A stretch of 64,000 nt of DNA from Mucilaginibacter rubeus. GTDB lineage: Bacteria > Bacteroidota > Bacteroidia > Sphingobacteriales > Sphingobacteriaceae. Positions 1 to 9,168 of this stretch are shown here, piece after piece. A program made the position numbers and the translations under genes. The DNA lies in the NCBI RefSeq assembly GCF_003286415.2, contig NZ_CP043450.1, forward strand, positions 3,286,001-3,350,000, written 5' to 3'. How positions within the stretch are numbered: the stretch's first letter is position 1; every line of letters starts with the position of its first letter. The notes under the pieces were generated by a model, which saw only the letters and a program-made list of their open reading frames with translations, did no database searches and was not told where the DNA came from.

Positions 1-2777
1 CGCATAACTACGCGGTCGCCGGTGCGGTAAATCCTGGCACCCTCCCTGCGGTACGGGTCGGCAATAAATTTTTCTTTGGTTAATTTAGGCAAACGATGAT
101 ATCCCTGTGCTAATCCCCTGCCGCCGATATAGAGCTCGCCGGGGATACCAATTGGGCAACGTTCCAGTTCTTTGCCTAAAACGTAAACGATAGTATTGGA
201 GAATGGGCGCCCTATTGGAATGCGCGGCCCCTCAATTACCTGACCGGATGCCTCGTATAATAATTTGCCTATAGTGGTTTCAGTAGGGCCATAATGATTA
301 ACTACCCGGCAATCGCCATAACGGGCAATACGCTCTACAGATTCTTTAGGTAAAGTTTCGCCGCCAAAGATCAACAGTTTTGCAGGTAACAATGGCGCAT
401 CCGTTTCCGGTGACAGCGCTTTCCAATGAGATGGCACAATTTTAATACAGTCGATCCGGTTTTCGTTAAAATAGCGATGAATCTGATGGACATTGCTCAC
501 TATCTCCTTAGAGAAAACATGCAGCGTTCCGCCGTAAACCAGCGAACTAAATAACACAGTATTTCCAAGATCGGTTGCGATAGTCGACATCAGACCGAAA
601 GTTTCGCAATCACCTATCCTGGCACGCTCATTTAAGCCATACACATAATCCGTAAGGCTGTCGTGATCTACGAGTACACCTTTGGGTTTGCCCGTTGAGC
701 CGGAAGTATAGATCACATAAGCCAAATCATCGGGTGAAGGGAATATCTCGGGATCATTTTCCGGTTCGAGGGAAAGTTCCCACTCCATATTATCCAATTC
801 CCAAACCTTCTGGAACTGAGTTACTGAAGCAGCTCGATCTGCAAATTTGCTGCTGCTTACGATAATCCCTGCCCGTGTATCATCCAGGATATGTTTTACA
901 CGATCAGACGGAAAATCGGTATCAACAGGAACATAAGCTCCTCCCGCCTTAAGGATTCCCAAAATAGCTACGATCATATCCAAACCGCGCTCCATATAAA
1001 CAGGCACCAATACACCTGTTTTTACGCCGTAACGCTGCAGGTGATGAGCAAGTTGATTAGAGCGCACATGCAGTTCGCGATAAGTCAGCGCCCTACCTTC
1101 AAATACAACTGCCTGTATATCGGGATTTAGTAGCGCCTGGGCCAGGAATAGTTCAATGATGGTTTCATTGGCGATGTATGCGCAATGGCTACGTTCGTTC
1201 TTGAACAGCCACAGCTCTTCTTTGCGGCTCAATAACCTGAGCTTGCTGATCTCCATATCGGGGTTCGTGACGATAGAGATCAGCAACATTTCGAAATGCT
1301 TCACCATGCGCCTAATGCGCGCTGTGTTATAAAGATCAGTATTGTATTGTACTGCCCATTTTAAGCCATACTTTGTTTCTGTTACAAAAAAGGTAAGATC
1401 AAATTTTACGGTCTTATGTTCGTAACCGTATCCTGACAATTCCAGATCGCCAAGGGTTATAGCCGGGATCTCGGGAGTGTTACCCAAAACCAGCATCACC
1501 TGAAAAAGCGGGCTGATACCTGCTTCGCGCTCTTTCACAGTTGCTTCCACGACGCGTTCAAACGGCACATCCTGATGGCTAAAAGCATCAAGCACTGTTT
1601 GTTTTACATCAGCCAGTAGTCGATTAAATGTAGCTTCGCCTTTTACCTGATCGCGAAGGGCGAGTGTATTTACAAAAAAGCCAATCAATTGCTCCAACTC
1701 GCGTTGCGGGCGACCTGCTATCGAAGTACCAACGCAGATATCTTCCTGCCCGCTGTAGCGGTAAAGTAATATCTTGAACGCAGTAAGCAGGGTCATATAC
1801 AGTGTTGCGCCGTTCTTCTGGCTTAACTTGTGTAATGCACCGGTAAGGTCGCTGCCAATATTAAATGTTAGTGTCGAACCATTGACAACGGCTCCTGATG
1901 ACCTGATACTATCAGCCGGTAACTGCAGTTGCTGAACATCAGCGAGTTTTTGCTTCCAGTACTCCAGCTTGTTTTCCAGTTGCTGCTCATGAATAGGATT
2001 ACGTTGCCACAAGGCAAAATCGGCAAACTGCAATGGTAACGCGGGTAACTCAAGTTTTTCATTTTTAATATATGCCTGGTACAAAGCGGTAATCTCCTGC
2101 ACAAGGATAGGCATCGACCATGCATCACCGGCTATATGGTGTATGGTGACAACTAATATATGTATCCCGTTTTCAAGCTTGATCACATCAGCGCGAAGCA
2201 TATCATCGGCGGCAAGATCGAAAGGCTTTTCAATGAGTAAACTGATGCGCTCTTTCAATGCTTCGGTACCGTTCACGTAACCACCCGAAAGATCACGGCC
2301 TAAGTGCCAGCCATCAGCAACCTTTATTTCCTGGTAAGCGGCCCCTTCTTTTTCCCCGATCACCGTGCGGAGTACCTCGTGGCGGTTAACGATGGTTTTG
2401 AAAGTATTTTCCAACGCGTCAACATCCAGATTTCCCTGTAATAAAAGCACTTCAGATAAGTGGTATTGCAGGCTGCCTTGTAACTTATCCACAAACCATA
2501 AACGCTCTTGACTAAATGATACCGGAATGCTCGAAACGGTATTTCTGTTAAACGGTATTATTTTATTGTCAGCATCTGCATTGATATTCCAGCTGTCCTG
2601 CTTTAAGAAGCTGATAATTGACTCTTTATTTTCCCTTATTTCGTCGATAAGCAACGGATCGACAGCAACGTTTTCAGGAACCTGAAGTTGCAGACGATCT
2701 CCGTTCAATATGATCTTTACATCATTTTGTTCGGCCAGGTATAAAATATCAATCGCTTTAGTAAACAATTCTTTCAT
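1..2777 (-). CDS. Non-ribosomal peptide synthetase, N-terminal part (docking-C-A..., cut by window start)
   Basis: This gene runs off the left edge; 925 codons are visible. Residues 1 to about 58 resemble a TubC-type N-terminal docking domain (starts MKELFTKAIDILYLAEQ). A condensation domain follows, with the entry motif SFSQERLWFVDKLQG and the active-site motif HHIAGDA, where the usual final Gly of HHxxxDG is Ala. The adenylation domain has YVIYTSGSTGKPKG (A3), NHYGPTETT (A5) and IYRTGDR (A7) just before the window ends. Manual reading of the specificity pocket gives D-L-T-K-I-G-H-I-G-(K), close to the published aspartate code DLTKVGHIGK, so Asp or Asn is the likely substrate (inference). 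The gene starts 56 bp after the upstream two-module NRPS and should extend its peptide. The start ATG at 2777 is chosen because the docking domain begins there. Confidence 0.9.
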   Translation of the reverse strand, partial: MKELFTKAIDILYLAEQNDVKIILNGDRLQLQVPENVAVDPLLIDEIRENKESIISFLKQDSWNINADADNKIIPFNRNTVSSIPVSFSQERLWFVDKLQGSLQYHLSEVLLLQGNLDVDALENTFKTIVNRHEVLRTVIGEKEGAAYQEIKVADGWHLGRDLSGGYVNGTEALKERISLLIEKPFDLAADDMLRADVIKLENGIHILVVTIHHIAGDAWSMPILVQEITALYQAYIKNEKLELPALPLQFADFALWQRNPIHEQQLENKLEYWKQKLADVQQLQLPADSIRSSGAVVNGSTLTFNIGSDLTGALHKLSQKNGATLYMTLLTAFKILLYRYSGQEDICVGTSIAGRPQRELEQLIGFFVNTLALRDQVKGEATFNRLLADVKQTVLDAFSHQDVPFERVVEATVKEREAGISPLFQVMLVLGNTPEIPAITLGDLELSGYGYEHKTVKFDLTFFVTETKYGLKWAVQYNTDLYNTARIRRMVKHFEMLLISIVTNPDMEISKLRLLSRKEELWLFKNERSHCAYIANETIIELFLAQALLNPDIQAVVFEGRALTYRELHVRSNQLAHHLQRYGVKTGVLVPVYMERGLDMIVAILGILKAGGAYVPVDTDFPSDRVKHILDDTRAGIIVSSSKFADRAASVTQFQKVWELDNMEWELSLEPENDPEIFPSPDDLAYVIYTSGSTGKPKGVLVDHDSLTDYVYGLNERARIGDCETFGLMSTIATDLGNTVLFSSLVYGGTLHVFSKEIVSNVHQIHRYFNENRIDCIKIVPSHWKALSPETDAPLLPAKLLIFGGETLPKESVERIARYGDCRVVNHYGPTETTIGKLLYEASGQVIEGPRIPIGRPFSNTIVYVLGKELERCPIGIPGELYIGGRGLAQGYHRLPKLTKEKFIADPYRREGARIYRTGDRVVM

Positions 2778-2833
2778 GTACTACTTTCTTTGGAAAATCG
2801 GGGGTTTGAAGAGGGAGGATTAGGTTTTTCGGC

Positions 2834-5800
2834 TTAGATGTCAACTATTGTAAATGATGATGTTTGATTGCTTGCTTTATTACTGTTGCGGACGGTTATA
2901 TACTTACTTAATTCGCTGATAGAGGCAAATTGAAACAGGACGCTGATGGGAATATCTATAGAAAATTCCTTTTCGATGTGGTGGACAACCCGCATAGCTA
3001 ATACCGAGTGCCCTCCCAATTCAAAAAAATTGTCATGAACGCCAATGGGGTTTACGCCGAGCAATTCCTGCCAGATTTTTGTTAACTGCTTTTCAACCTC
3101 GTTGCGAGCGGCTACGTAACCTTGCGCAGGCACTGCCGATAACTCCGCCTCAGGCAGGGCACGTTTATTTACCTTTCCATTAGTTGTGAGCGGGAAACTT
3201 TGCATTTGTACCCAAAAACGGGGCACCATGTAATCCGGCATTTGGTTATGGAGGTATTCCTGGAGTTTTTGTTTGTCAAGTGTAGTATCTGCAACCACGT
3301 AGCCGGTTAGGCGGTTAACACCGTTTTTATCGGGATGGGCCAGTACAACACCCTGGCTAACGAGACCGCTTTGCAGCAATACACTTTCTATTTCGCCTAA
3401 CTCAACCCTGTACCCCCTGATCTTAACCTGATCATCTACCCTGCCCCGATATTCTATATTACCGTCAGCAAGCCAGCGGCCAATATCACCGGTTTTGTAC
3501 ATCAACGTATTGGCGGATGTAAAAGGGTCTTTAACAAACTTCTGACTGGTTAATTCGGGTTGATTTAAATAGCCGCGAGACACACCCGCACCACCAAGCC
3601 ATACTTCCCCAAATACACATATAGGGGCCTGTTGATTTGCCGGACCAAGAATATAGGCATTGCGGTTGTTTAAAGGTTTACCTATCGGGATTATTCCGTC
3701 GGCGTTAATTTCGGATATGGCATAAGTTAAAGAGAACGTTGTGTTTTCTGTAGGCCCATAACCGTTTATCAGTTTCAGATCCGGGTACGTCGATCTGATC
3801 TTTTTGATATGCGGAACTGAAAGTTTCTCGCCGCCAACCAATATGGTATTTAATCCTTTAAACACTTCCGGCGCGTCATCAGCAAGTTGATTGAACCAAC
3901 TTGACGTGAACCACATTACAGTAACTTTATGCTTTGTTATCAGATTTTTGAGCGTTTTGCTATTGAATAGTTCTTTATCATTACAAAGTATTAGTTTGCC
4001 TCCGTTGAGCAGCATACTCCAATACTCAAATGTAGTTGCATCAAATGATGGAGAACCGGTTACCAATAAAGTGTCATTGTTATCAGCTTCAAAATAGCAC
4101 GCATTCTTCACCAGGCTCACTATGTTGCCTTGTTCAACCATTGTCCCTTTAGGTTTTCCGGTTGAGCCTGAAGTATACATCACATAAGCAAGTTGGTTAG
4201 GCTCAATGGCTATATTTATGTTTTCGCTGCTTTGGGCTTTTATTTCATCGTTATTATCCAGTTCGATAATCTGAGCATTTATGCCGGTCAGGTTTGCCTT
4301 GGCTGTGTTACTTGTTAAAACAATAGCAGCTTGAGTATCTTCAAGGATGTAGCTGATGCGTTCTTTTGGATAGTCCATATCAACCGGTACATAAGCTGCA
4401 CCTGCCTTTAGGATACCAAGAATGCCTGCCATCATATTGAGGCCGCGTTCTATACAGATGGCTACAAGTGACTCTTTGCCTATACCTTGTTTGATTAGAA
4501 AATGCGCTATCTGGTTGGCATGTTCATTTAGTTCCCCGTAGCTTATTGTTTCATCTTCAAATACCAGTGCTATAACCTCAGGTGTTTTTATTGATTGCGC
4601 TTCAAACAGGCTAACGATATTTTCTTCTTTCGGATAGTTTGCTTCTGTTTCGTTAAATAAAGCTAATTGCAGCTCTTCTGCTTTGCTTAGTAACTGAAGT
4701 TTATTGATCTCGGTTGCCGGTTGGATAATTACCGATGTTATCAACTGTGAATAATGTCCCGCCATCCTTTCAACCGTCGTAGCCTCGTACAAATCGGTAT
4801 TGTATTCTACCGCGATCCGGATGCCATCTTTAGTTTCCTCCGCGTTATAGCTCAGGTCATATTTGCTCGAATAGTCACCCGCGCGTTCACCTGTGACCTT
4901 GATATCGCCTATTTCAAAGGTTGGGATAACTCCTGTATTTTGCAGCACAAACATTACCTGGAACAGTGGGCTCCTGCTTAGATCCCTTTCTTTTACTACC
5001 GCTTCTACTACTTTTTCAAACGGCACTTCCTGGTGGCCGTATGCTTCCAGCGTGGTTTGCTTTACTTTGCTTAATAACGTTGTAAATGTTTCCTCTCCGT
5101 TTAACGTTGTTCTTAGCCCAAGTGTGTTTACAAAAAAGCCGATCAGCTCTGCGGTTTCTTCCCTGTCACGGTTGGCTACCGGGGTACCAACACAAATATC
5201 TTCCTGACCACTATAACGGTAAAGCAACACTTTAAAGATAGCCAGCAGCGTCATGTACAGCGTTGCGCCTTGTTCAAGGCTTAACTGTTTTAGTTGTTCT
5301 GCCTGTTCTTTAGCTATCATGAATTCATATACCGATCCCCTGCTGCTTTGTACCGCCGGGCGCATGTGATCGGTTGGTAATTCAAGCGTTGTTGTGCCTG
5401 CTAACTTTTCTTCCCAATAGCTCAGTTTGCTTTGCAGTTTTTCGGCATTCAGATATTCCCTTTGCCAGATCGCATAGTCCGCATATTGGATCTCCGGTGC
5501 TTTAAGTTTTATTGGCTCGCTTTTGTTGTAGCTGCTATAAAGCTTGCTGAACTCCCTTACCAATACCGGCATCGACCAGCCATCGGCGGCGATATGGTGC
5601 AGGACCAATAGCAGTACATATTCGTCTTTTGCTGTTGCGATCAGCTCCGCCCTTAGCATATCATCCTGTGACAAGTCAAACGGCCTGTTGACTTCCTGGC
5701 TGATATATGCTTTGAGTTCTGCTTTGTTTTCGTTTATCCTGCTTTGCTTTAATGCCCAGTTGTTAGCTTTGATATATTGGTAACCTTGCCCTTCATGTTC

Positions 5801-8800
5801 CCTAATCACTGTACGCAGTACTTCATGGCGCTCTACCACATTTCTCAGCGCGCTTTCTAACGCATTGACATTTACCTCACCGGTCAGTTTCAGCACAGCA
5901 GGGATATGATACTGTACACTGCCTTCCAGCCTGTCGATAAACCACAACCGTTCCTGGCTGTAAGACAGCGGGATATATTCCGGTCTTGGCGCAGCTTTCT
6001 GTATCGTACCCTCTGTTGTGGTGTTTTCCTCTTCCAGTTGCTTCGCTAAATCTGCTATCGTTGGGTAAACGAACAGATCACGGATTTTCAATTCCTTGTT
6101 CAGCTCCTTTCTTACCTGGGAGATCACACGCATGGCGAGCAGCGAATGGCCACCTAACTCAAAAAAGTTATCTTTTGTTCCTATGTTATCTACCCCAAGC
6201 AGTTCTTCCCAGATTTTTGCCAGTTGTTTTTCTGTAGTCGTTTCAGGGGCAGTATAGCTTTCTTCCTGGCTCGCTTCAGCTTCAGGTAATGCGCGTTTAT
6301 CGGTTTTACCGTTGGGTGTTAGCGGCAAGCTGTCCAGTCTTACCCATAGCCTCGGCACCATGTATTCAGGTAACCTTTCGCCAAGATAATTTCGTAGCCC
6401 CTGTTTATCGTAGGCCGCTTCTTCCATCACCACATAAGCAGTCAGCCTTTTAGTGCCTCGCTTATCCGCCCTCGCTAATACTACCGCCTGCCTTATGTTT
6501 TCGTTTTGCAACAGCACCTGTTCAATCTCGCCTAATTCGATCCGGTAACCACGGATCTTTACCTGGTCATCTATCCGGCCCAGGTATTCGATATTACCAT
6601 CTGGCAGCCATCTGCCCTGGTCACCGGTTCTGTACAGTTTTGCATTTGCTTCTTCGTTATACGGATCTGTGACAAACTTCTCTTTCGTCATTTCCGGTTG
6701 GTTCAAGTAACCTCTCGCTACCTGTACACCGCCTATGCAGATCTCGCCCGGTACGCCTATCGGGCTTAATTCACCCCCTTGATTTCTGATATGAATACTT
6801 GTATTAGCAATTGGCCTGCCAATAGTTATAATTTTATCTTCACGAACAGGGTCATCTGTTAGCGTCGCACACACTGTGTTTTCTGTCGGGCCGTAGGCGT
6901 TTATCAACCTTACGCCTTGGGACTGAATATATCTTCCTATATTTTCATTTAATGCTTCACCGGCCGAAACTATTGTTTTAACGGTTCCCAATGAATCAGC
7001 TATGGCCTGCTGAAATGAAGGAGGAATTACCGCCAATTCTACTTTTTGCTTAGCAAGCAGTTTCTTAAATTCTTCGGCAGATAGTATTGCCTCTTTTCTG
7101 CATAATACCAAACAACCACCACTCGCAAGCGTATTAAAAATCTCATAGCAGGAAGCATCAAAACCTATAGATGCAAACTGCAGCGTACGCATGCCGGGCA
7201 CTAACCCCAAGGCAACAGCCTGGCTGGCAGCAAGGTTCACAACTCCCCCATGCTCAACCATTACCCCTTTAGGTTTGCCGGTTGAGCCGGAGGTGTACAT
7301 TACATACGCGAGTTGGTTTGAGTTTATAATGGTATTTAAATTTTCTTTGCTCTGAATTGTTATCAATGGTTCATTGTCCAGTTCCACAATCATAGCATCC
7401 AGATCGCGCAGTACCGAACTGCCTGCGCTGCTGCTCAGGATGATCTTCGCTCCCGTATCACCGAGGATATAGTTGATCCTTTCTTTGGGGTAGTCAATAT
7501 CCACAGGTACATAAGCACCTCCGGCTTTTAATATGCCCAAAATGCCGGATATCATCTCAATACTCCGTTCTATACAAATTGCAACCAGGGTTTCGCTTCC
7601 TACACCTAAACCTTTTAAATAGCTGGCTATTTTGTTTGCGCTTTTATTAAGTGCTCCGTAGCTTATGGTTTCGTCATCAAATACAAGTGCCGTAGCTTCC
7701 GGGCGTAAGGCTACCTGCTTTTCAAAAGCTGATATTATGTTTTTGTTTTTGGCTATATTTTCATCAAGTTCATGATCTGATGTACTGAACACCGATAACA
7801 GGTCATGTTCTCTCAGCGGTAAAATATCGATGCCGTTGATACTTTTATGAATGAACTCCGGAAACTGGATAATAATATGAAAGATTCGTTCGCCTAAAAG
7901 CTCTATCTCCTGTTGGGTGAAATATTCATAACAAAATTGAATCTGCAATTGCAGGCGCTGTTGTTTATGATAATCGCGCCAGCATAATTGCAGCGGTGTG
8001 CGTTCGCTTTCATTAGCCAACCGCCAGATGCTTGATTCAAGCGCTTCGCCAAAATTGATATCAAAATCAAGCGGCTCGTAGTTTACGATAACATCATACA
8101 AATTATCAACTGCCGAATTGATTTTAAGCACACGGCCTAAATCTTCTACCAGGTAATTGTAATGGCGATAATCCTGCTTTTGTGTGTTTATTATTCCCCC
8201 AAGTAAATCGGCTAAGGTTTGCCCTGCATCATACCCACCTTTAAAAGGAAGCGCTCCTGTAAAAATGCCAACCGTGCTCCGTTGCTGTCTTGATCCACGT
8301 TTGTGAACCGGCAAGCCAAATATAAAGTCGGTAAATGAGGTAATTTTACCAAAATAGATAATCAGCGCCGCGATGGTTAACTGTTGTAAACTGGCATTAC
8401 AAACCAACTGAATATGTTCGAGCTGGATCTTTTGATTGTCTGAAAGTTCAATGCTATGGGTTGCACCTATTTTACCTTCGTTGTTATATAGGGGATATCT
8501 TTTCGCAAGTAGCTTTTCAGGCCTCGCTTCAATTTTACCTTTCCAGTAATCACCATCCTTTTGATAGCTCTCTGAATAATAGTTTTCATTAGCCCGAACA
8601 GTTTCGGCCTGATAAGACGGAGCATTAAATATAAACGGTTTCCCTGTAGTCAACGACTCGTATTTTTTAGCCAGATATTGAATGCTTACAATAAAGCCAT
8701 AGCCATCGGTAATTAAATGATGATATTTCATTAAAAACCAATACTCATTATCTGCAATCTTTATCAAATAATGCTCAAACGGAAACTTATCACGGGTTAA

Positions 8801-9133
8801 ATCAAAAGGAGCGCTAAAAGTTTGGCGCATCCATATATTAGCTTCAGCTTCCGGATTGGCCTGCGTGCTAAAATCCGCCTCAATCAATTCACAGGCATTA
8901 TAATCGGCATTAAGCTGATAAACAAAATCTGGTGTTGTTAAATCAAAACTCATTTTAAAAGCATCAAAAACCAGCGGAAGCGAGCTCACTGTTTCGTGAA
9001 ATTTTTCCACGTCCAAACCACCTCTTAATATGATATAGCCGCCAATATTATATTGCGCGCTATCCATATGTAAAAGTTGATTTACATAAACCTCCCGTTG
9101 CGCGGGATGTAATGGAAACTGAAGCCCTGACAT
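2834..9133 (-). CDS. Two-module non-ribosomal peptide synthetase (C-A-PCP-C-A-PCP)
   Basis: A 2099-residue NRPS with no cis-thioesterase and no epimerase. Order: condensation domain with HHLITDG at residues 138-144; adenylation domain (YVMYTSGSTGKPKG, NAYGPTENT); carrier with DNFFELGGHSLLAM; second condensation domain with HHIAADGWSMP; second adenylation domain (NGYGPTENTT); second carrier with DNFFELGGHSVLAM. The polypeptide ends in the short tail TSSFTIVDI. Manual pocket reading gives D-A-Y-V-V-A-A-V-C-K for module 1 (hydrophobic or aromatic, uncertain) and D-A-F-W-L-G-G-T-F-K for module 2, which matches valine codes. Because the protein begins with a condensation domain and no carrier is encoded upstream, it may be primed by an acyl group, as in lipopeptides (inference). 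It is co-directional with the beta-hydroxylase (35 bp upstream) and the next NRPS (56 bp downstream). Confidence 0.95.
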   Translation of the reverse strand: MSGLQFPLHPAQREVYVNQLLHMDSAQYNIGGYIILRGGLDVEKFHETVSSLPLVFDAFKMSFDLTTPDFVYQLNADYNACELIEADFSTQANPEAEANIWMRQTFSAPFDLTRDKFPFEHYLIKIADNEYWFLMKYHHLITDGYGFIVSIQYLAKKYESLTTGKPFIFNAPSYQAETVRANENYYSESYQKDGDYWKGKIEARPEKLLAKRYPLYNNEGKIGATHSIELSDNQKIQLEHIQLVCNASLQQLTIAALIIYFGKITSFTDFIFGLPVHKRGSRQQRSTVGIFTGALPFKGGYDAGQTLADLLGGIINTQKQDYRHYNYLVEDLGRVLKINSAVDNLYDVIVNYEPLDFDINFGEALESSIWRLANESERTPLQLCWRDYHKQQRLQLQIQFCYEYFTQQEIELLGERIFHIIIQFPEFIHKSINGIDILPLREHDLLSVFSTSDHELDENIAKNKNIISAFEKQVALRPEATALVFDDETISYGALNKSANKIASYLKGLGVGSETLVAICIERSIEMISGILGILKAGGAYVPVDIDYPKERINYILGDTGAKIILSSSAGSSVLRDLDAMIVELDNEPLITIQSKENLNTIINSNQLAYVMYTSGSTGKPKGVMVEHGGVVNLAASQAVALGLVPGMRTLQFASIGFDASCYEIFNTLASGGCLVLCRKEAILSAEEFKKLLAKQKVELAVIPPSFQQAIADSLGTVKTIVSAGEALNENIGRYIQSQGVRLINAYGPTENTVCATLTDDPVREDKIITIGRPIANTSIHIRNQGGELSPIGVPGEICIGGVQVARGYLNQPEMTKEKFVTDPYNEEANAKLYRTGDQGRWLPDGNIEYLGRIDDQVKIRGYRIELGEIEQVLLQNENIRQAVVLARADKRGTKRLTAYVVMEEAAYDKQGLRNYLGERLPEYMVPRLWVRLDSLPLTPNGKTDKRALPEAEASQEESYTAPETTTEKQLAKIWEELLGVDNIGTKDNFFELGGHSLLAMRVISQVRKELNKELKIRDLFVYPTIADLAKQLEEENTTTEGTIQKAAPRPEYIPLSYSQERLWFIDRLEGSVQYHIPAVLKLTGEVNVNALESALRNVVERHEVLRTVIREHEGQGYQYIKANNWALKQSRINENKAELKAYISQEVNRPFDLSQDDMLRAELIATAKDEYVLLLVLHHIAADGWSMPVLVREFSKLYSSYNKSEPIKLKAPEIQYADYAIWQREYLNAEKLQSKLSYWEEKLAGTTTLELPTDHMRPAVQSSRGSVYEFMIAKEQAEQLKQLSLEQGATLYMTLLAIFKVLLYRYSGQEDICVGTPVANRDREETAELIGFFVNTLGLRTTLNGEETFTTLLSKVKQTTLEAYGHQEVPFEKVVEAVVKERDLSRSPLFQVMFVLQNTGVIPTFEIGDIKVTGERAGDYSSKYDLSYNAEETKDGIRIAVEYNTDLYEATTVERMAGHYSQLITSVIIQPATEINKLQLLSKAEELQLALFNETEANYPKEENIVSLFEAQSIKTPEVIALVFEDETISYGELNEHANQIAHFLIKQGIGKESLVAICIERGLNMMAGILGILKAGAAYVPVDMDYPKERISYILEDTQAAIVLTSNTAKANLTGINAQIIELDNNDEIKAQSSENINIAIEPNQLAYVMYTSGSTGKPKGTMVEQGNIVSLVKNACYFEADNNDTLLVTGSPSFDATTFEYWSMLLNGGKLILCNDKELFNSKTLKNLITKHKVTVMWFTSSWFNQLADDAPEVFKGLNTILVGGEKLSVPHIKKIRSTYPDLKLINGYGPTENTTFSLTYAISEINADGIIPIGKPLNNRNAYILGPANQQAPICVFGEVWLGGAGVSRGYLNQPELTSQKFVKDPFTSANTLMYKTGDIGRWLADGNIEYRGRVDDQVKIRGYRVELGEIESVLLQSGLVSQGVVLAHPDKNGVNRLTGYVVADTTLDKQKLQEYLHNQMPDYMVPRFWVQMQSFPLTTNGKVNKRALPEAELSAVPAQGYVAARNEVEKQLTKIWQELLGVNPIGVHDNFFELGGHSVLAMRVVHHIEKEFSIDIPISVLFQFASISELSKYITVRNSNKASNQTSSFTIVDI

Positions 9134-9168
9134 GCTGCTGTTTTCTAAAATGCTTAAAAGCTGAATGA

